This document shows, piece after piece, positions 59,541-64,000 of a DNA stretch of 64,000 nt. Source of the stretch: Amphiura filiformis (taxonomy: Eukaryota; Echinodermata; Ophiuroidea; Amphilepidida; Amphiuridae); assembly GCF_039555335.1 (NCBI RefSeq), contig NC_092635.1, positions 55,371,755 through 55,435,754 of the forward strand, in the 5' to 3' direction. Each line of letters opens with the position of its first letter. The first letter of the stretch is position 1. The notes under the pieces were generated by a model. That model was not told the DNA's origin, made no database searches, and worked only from the letters and a program-made list of their open reading frames with translations. Made by a program: the position numbers and the translations under genes.

Positions 59541-62221
59541 CAATATCAGGACTTACTTACATGGTGGCCAGTCTAGAAATGATATCTTGGTCATCATAAA
59601 TACTTTTCACAAAACAAGTCATCAATTAGGTGTGAGGCACAAAACTTTCAGTAGCAGTGCAGAGTGATGGGCTGGTTGTAAAACCTCAAAGAAGATAGCT
59701 TAACCTACCCAGAATCCTTTGCAACATGACACATGACCTCATTTCATCAAATGGCACTCCCACGATTTTTCATTTTGAGAATAGACTGGTTAAACATGGG
59801 TCTATACTCGAGTCAATTATCAATAGTCATTTTTCAAGATCTGGATGTGCTCCGTTCATTGAGGTACATTTCTTCACTACTGACCAATGTTGCACTAAAT
59901 ATCAAATCAGTACAGGAAATTAGATGGAAGAAATGCATTATGGGAAGTGTAAGATATCTTTGGTAAAACCTATTCCTCAACTGATTGTTAATGATGTCAC
60001 TGCATGAAAGGAGATAAATACAATATCGAAACACTTATGCGGCCTTTACTTTCATGTGCCGTTTATTACAATTATTAGTATATTACTACAACCTAAAGTG
60101 GTGTTTCCGTTTTGTTTTTTTGTCATTTTGGGTGATTATTTGGTTATGAGAACAAATTAATTGATTTTGAAAGTCTTAAAATGACAGCATGTCATGAATT
60201 TTGGCCATTTTGTAACATGGGCAGGATTTGTGTTATTTCAGTGGTTCACTATGTTAATGAAGAAACCTGATGTCTTTGACTTGTCCATGCAGCGCACTGA
60301 ATGGTCTATTGTTCTATTGTGTCCGATTTGAGCGCTGACATATTGGAAAATGCTGCCAATCAATATTCATGAGAGTGTACATTCAACGTCCAATTTTCGA
60401 AATTGGGTGACTTGTGCTTGGCAGGTGTAAAATACATCTGACTGGGCGTTTTAAATACGTAACGCATAAAGGCATTGACATCATTGAATGGCTGCCTATA
60501 GTGCTGTTAGTGTTAGGCCTATGTGGGGGGCTGTGTTTAATTTCTATAATAATTATTATAAGGCCTACATTTATTTGTCATTCCTTTCTTTTTCTTTCTC
60601 TGTACTTATTCTTTCCTTGCTAAAGTATCACTCCCTTTTCTTATCTCCCTTCCCTTCTCCATCCCCTCATACTTTTTGTCCCTCTTTCTCTCTTCCTCCA
60701 GCCCCCTCTCATTTTTCATGTCCCCTCCTCCACCTCTTCCTCCCTCATCCCCTCCCAAGACCTCTTACAAAAGAGCTACCCCCCTTCAGTACGCCACTGT
60801 TTATGACATTTTCCTTCCTAAAATAAAATAAAATGTCAATTTGTGAAACAACTTTTATATAGGCCTATACCGGTATACTTATTATATTTACATGTATACG
60901 TAGCTATTACCATTATACAGTAATAGACATGCAGACATGGCAGCCTTAATGTGTAATCATTCAGCAAGCGCATTCAATTTATTTAAATGAAGCACCTACA
61001 GTCAGTGGGGTGACAACGAACTGCATCAGCGGCTAATGTGTGCCTTTTAAGCTTACGGCTACTCAATTACACCCTTGAGTGATATGACAACAAAAGGTAC
61101 TTTTCGTTATAGTAAGCGCTTCCACGCGACTTTCGTTTGATCACTTATTGACAGTAGTCTGCTAGGTAAAGCGTTAATACACTGTCGGGTCAGTTTACCG
61201 ATTTAATGGTGGAAGCCCTTTGTCCCAAACAAAAGGTACCTTTCGATGAATAGCTTGTCAGATTTCAAATCGGCACAAGTGTACAATGCGTTACATAATC
61301 TATTGCCTCTCCATTCTTAATAGCTCCATGTGTCCATGTATATCAAGTAATTGGTAGACTGATGGGGTTTGGGCCATGGCGGCAACTAATTTTTTCAGGG
61401 GAGCATGGGAGGGGGGCAAAGTAAATTTCAAGGGAGACAAAATCGACAACAAAAAGTGGATATTTTCATAATTTTGGGTTTTACGTCACACTCTTCCTGC
61501 TGGTTGAAATATTATGGCCCAAATACATGTATTAGCTGAAACACACTTTTTTTAAATTGCACATTGTTTAATACTTTCTAAAGGTAACTTGGCTTACTCT
61601 AACAGATGGTGGCATATTCAGGATTGGGGGGATTGTTGTTGCAGACAACAGGTCCATTGTTGTACAGACATTAGCTTTTTACATAATAATTAATTGGAGC
61701 TTTACATATCATCTATGATCTGTTTTATCTCCAGTGACAACTCATGCATATTAAATCCTAATACCTATTAAATTACATCTGTAGGTCCAGGGGAATTAAA
61801 GGTGTCACTGGTGCTGGAACAGACCGAAAGTAAGGTTTGTTCGGCTTATAATATAGGTGAAAATAATTCGGTTTTTACTACTGCACGCGTGCGCTAGTCA
61901 TGCATTACGCAATCTCACAACTAGCGCATGTGCTACACCAAACTGCATGTACGCCATTCTAAATCAATACACAGCGTTATATTTTTTTGCCTAACAAAGG
62001 CGAACAAACTTGTAACTAGCGCTACTATTCATAAAGAAAGTAGTGCCAAGATATTTCTCATTGTCGGTTTCAATCCTGTAGATCATTTTCCAGCGATGTC
62101 ACTGATCGGTAAATCTTGGACTATCTAAAACTATACAATGCTTGTGATGATGTATGTATTGGGTGTAAGCTGCAAGGCAGCATTTAATACATATTCATGA
62201 CAATATGTGTCACAGTTAATG
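59541..62221. other. Downstream of EIF3J, polypyrimidine tract, no gene recognised
   Basis: 60585-60785 is a 200-bp C/T-rich tract on the plus strand (TTTCTTTTTCTTTCTCTG; CCCCTCCTCCACCTCTTCCT). AATAAA is at 60822. 61080-61250 repeats ACAAAAGGTAC twice. No exon recognised. Confidence 0.4.
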
Positions 62222-62492
62222 GACTACCCCTGTGGAAGATTTTGGAAATATCTTTCACAGAGAGATTATGAATTTCAAATGGAATGTCCACAGCAGCTCT
62301 TCATTTTAAACTCAACCCCTACCTCAGTGTTAGAGTTAGGTTGAATCCTTCTCTGAGGGTGTATGAAATTCAAATGGAGCTGTTTAAATGTGTTCATTCC
62401 ATTTGAAATTCATACTCCCCTGTGGAAGATATTTCCAACACCTTCCACAGGGTAGTGTGAATTTTAAATAGAATTTCCCAATAAATCTGACA
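62222..62492. mobile_element. Foldback element, MITE family E
   Basis: TACCCCTGTGGAAGATTTTG ... GAATTTCAAATGGAATGTCC ... CATTTGAAATTCATACTCCC ... CTTCCACAGGGTAGTGTGAA. It is palindromic, with related but different sequence from family M. Confidence 0.75.
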
Positions 62493-62874
62493 CTCTGAAA
62501 GTGTCTGAATATTGATCGATGGATGATGTCCGAGGAAAAAGATCCATGTGTATAATCAATCTCAAAACTAACCTGAGGTTTTTGCCTGATGAAGGGGATA
62601 TAATTAGGCTTTATGTCATAAATATATCACAGTTTGATTTACTATATGTATGAAAATATTGTAATCATCTGATGCAAAAAAATATGAAATGTTACACAAA
62701 TTGTGCGTTGTATGCTTTCTTTTGTCATTTTTTAGGTTGCCTGAAGGAAAAGACCTTATGACGTCATGTGTCAGTCAGTTTGTGTGTCAGTATGTCCGTC
62801 AACAATATATAAGGCTTTTTGGTCTCTCATGAACAGTCCTATTGTAACCATTATTATGTTTTGATGAATCCAAG

Positions 62875-63070
62875 TGTGTGAAAATATTGGATCCAATACA
62901 TAATAATGAAAAATTGGATGCTTTACACCCAATATTTATTGGTCTCGCTATGAGTTTTTACAATATTGGACTCAACTTTTGTCCCGTCCAATATTTTAAA
63001 ACTCATAGCTCGACCAATAAATATGTGCTCAATCAATCCAATTTTATATCCGACTTGAGCCAAAGCTGCA
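62875..63070. repeat. Diverged inverted repeat of about 195 bp
   Basis: CAATATTTATTGGTCTCGCT, then ATGAGTTTTTACAATATTGG, faces CCAATATTTTAAAACTCATA, then GCTCGACCAATAAATAT. Confidence 0.7.
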
Positions 63071-63235
63071 TTATAGACGAATCCATTTTCACACATTCCT
63101 ATATCTCAATGGTAGCCATTACTGGGTCCCCCCTTAGGTTTATTCCACCTAAAATGTGAAATGATGTGGCCTTGGCGGGAATATTAAGCTGCATTCCATC
63201 ACCTGTGTTACACGTAAACAAAAGAATGATGGAAG

Positions 63236-64000
63236 TTTTCATCAGTACTAAATCAGCAGTAGATGCCTACTTCATCAGTACTATATCAACAGTAGATAGA
63301 TAATTCATCAGTACTAAATCAGAAGTAGATGGCTACTTCATCCATTACTATATCATCAGTAGATGGCTACTTCATCCAGTACTAAATCAGCTGTAGATGG
63401 CTACTTCATCAGTACTAAATTAGCAGTAGATGGCTACTTCATCAGTACTATATCAGCATTAGATGGCTACTTCATCCAGTACTATATCAGCAGTAGATGG
63501 CTACTTCATCCAGTACTATATCAGCAGTAGATGGCTACTTCATTTAGTACTATATCAGCAGTAGATGGATACTTCATCCAGTACTAAATCAGCAGTAGAT
63601 GGCTACTTCATCAGTACTATATCAGCAGTAGATGGCTACTTCATCCAGTACTAAATCAGCTGTAGATGGCTACTTCATCAGTACTAAATTAGCAGTAGAT
63701 GGCTACTTCATCAGTACTATATCAGCATTAGATGGCTACTTCATCCAGTACTATATCAGCAGTAGATGACTACTTCATCCAGTACTATATCAGCAGTAGA
63801 TGGCTACTTCATCCAGTACTATATCAGCAGTAGATGGCTCCTTCATTCAGTGCTATATCAGCAGTAGATGGCTACTTCATGATGGCTACTTCATCCAGTA
63901 CTATATCAGCAGTAGATGGCTACTTCATCCAGTACTATATCAGCAGTAGATGGCTACTTCATCCAGTACTATATCAGCAGTAGATGGCTACTTCATCCAG
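63236..64000 (+). repeat. 34-36 bp minisatellite array, continues past the window end
   Basis: About 21 units of GCTACTTCATCCAGTACTAT followed by ATCAGCAGTAGATG. Unit variants lack the CC before AGT or have AAATCAGC for TATCAGC. A block of units (63374-63500) is repeated at 63648-63760, showing segmental amplification. It shares the 15-bp core ATATCAGCAGTAGAT with the 38-bp array at 5.8-10.6 kb, in the same orientation. Confidence 0.93.

Overview
This is a 64-kb piece of an AT-rich, intron-rich animal genome. I think it is a marine deuterostome invertebrate (echinoderm or hemichordate). That rests on the style of its two genes, the dense population of foldback/MITE elements and the frequent palindrome TAGGCCTA, so the clade is an inference. 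Two protein-coding genes are clear. They lie head to head, with about 1.5 kb between their start codons.

TARS1 (cytosolic threonyl-tRNA synthetase) is on the minus strand at 48172-13417, in 19 coding exons that I could join in frame into 722 codons plus a stop. EIF3J (eukaryotic initiation factor 3 subunit J) is on the plus strand at 49670-58840, in 8 coding exons giving 245 codons plus a stop. Both act in cytoplasmic translation: one charges tRNA-Thr, the other helps load and recycle 40S subunits. The shared promoter region carries an ETS-type site near the EIF3J start and a 0.7-kb foldback element.

Everything else is repeats. Downstream of TARS1 (5.75-10.64 kb) is a 4.9-kb minisatellite with a 38-bp unit and a higher-order-repeat half. 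A related minisatellite with the same 15-bp core begins at 63.24 kb and runs off the window end. TARS1 intron 3 (35.2-46.6 kb) is a nested stack. A fragment of a Ty3/gypsy reverse transcriptase was amplified into about 19 in-frame 63-bp repeats. A small DNA transposon with an 8-bp target duplication landed between two of them. An 8.97-kb Ty3/gypsy LTR retrotransposon then landed in that transposon. A second copy of the small DNA transposon family sits at 19.18-20.26 kb and carries a GC-richer open segment ending in a splice-donor sequence.

Other introns hold many MITEs and foldback elements with recognisable target duplications (TTAA, TA, 8 bp, 9 bp), two tRNA-derived SINE-like elements, and a hammerhead-ribozyme-like motif next to a TATA box at 24.1 kb that looks like a Penelope-like element remnant. 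No CRISPR array, bacterial operon, standard tRNA or rRNA gene was seen. All coordinates and pairings were read by eye, so the edges of diverged repeats are approximate.
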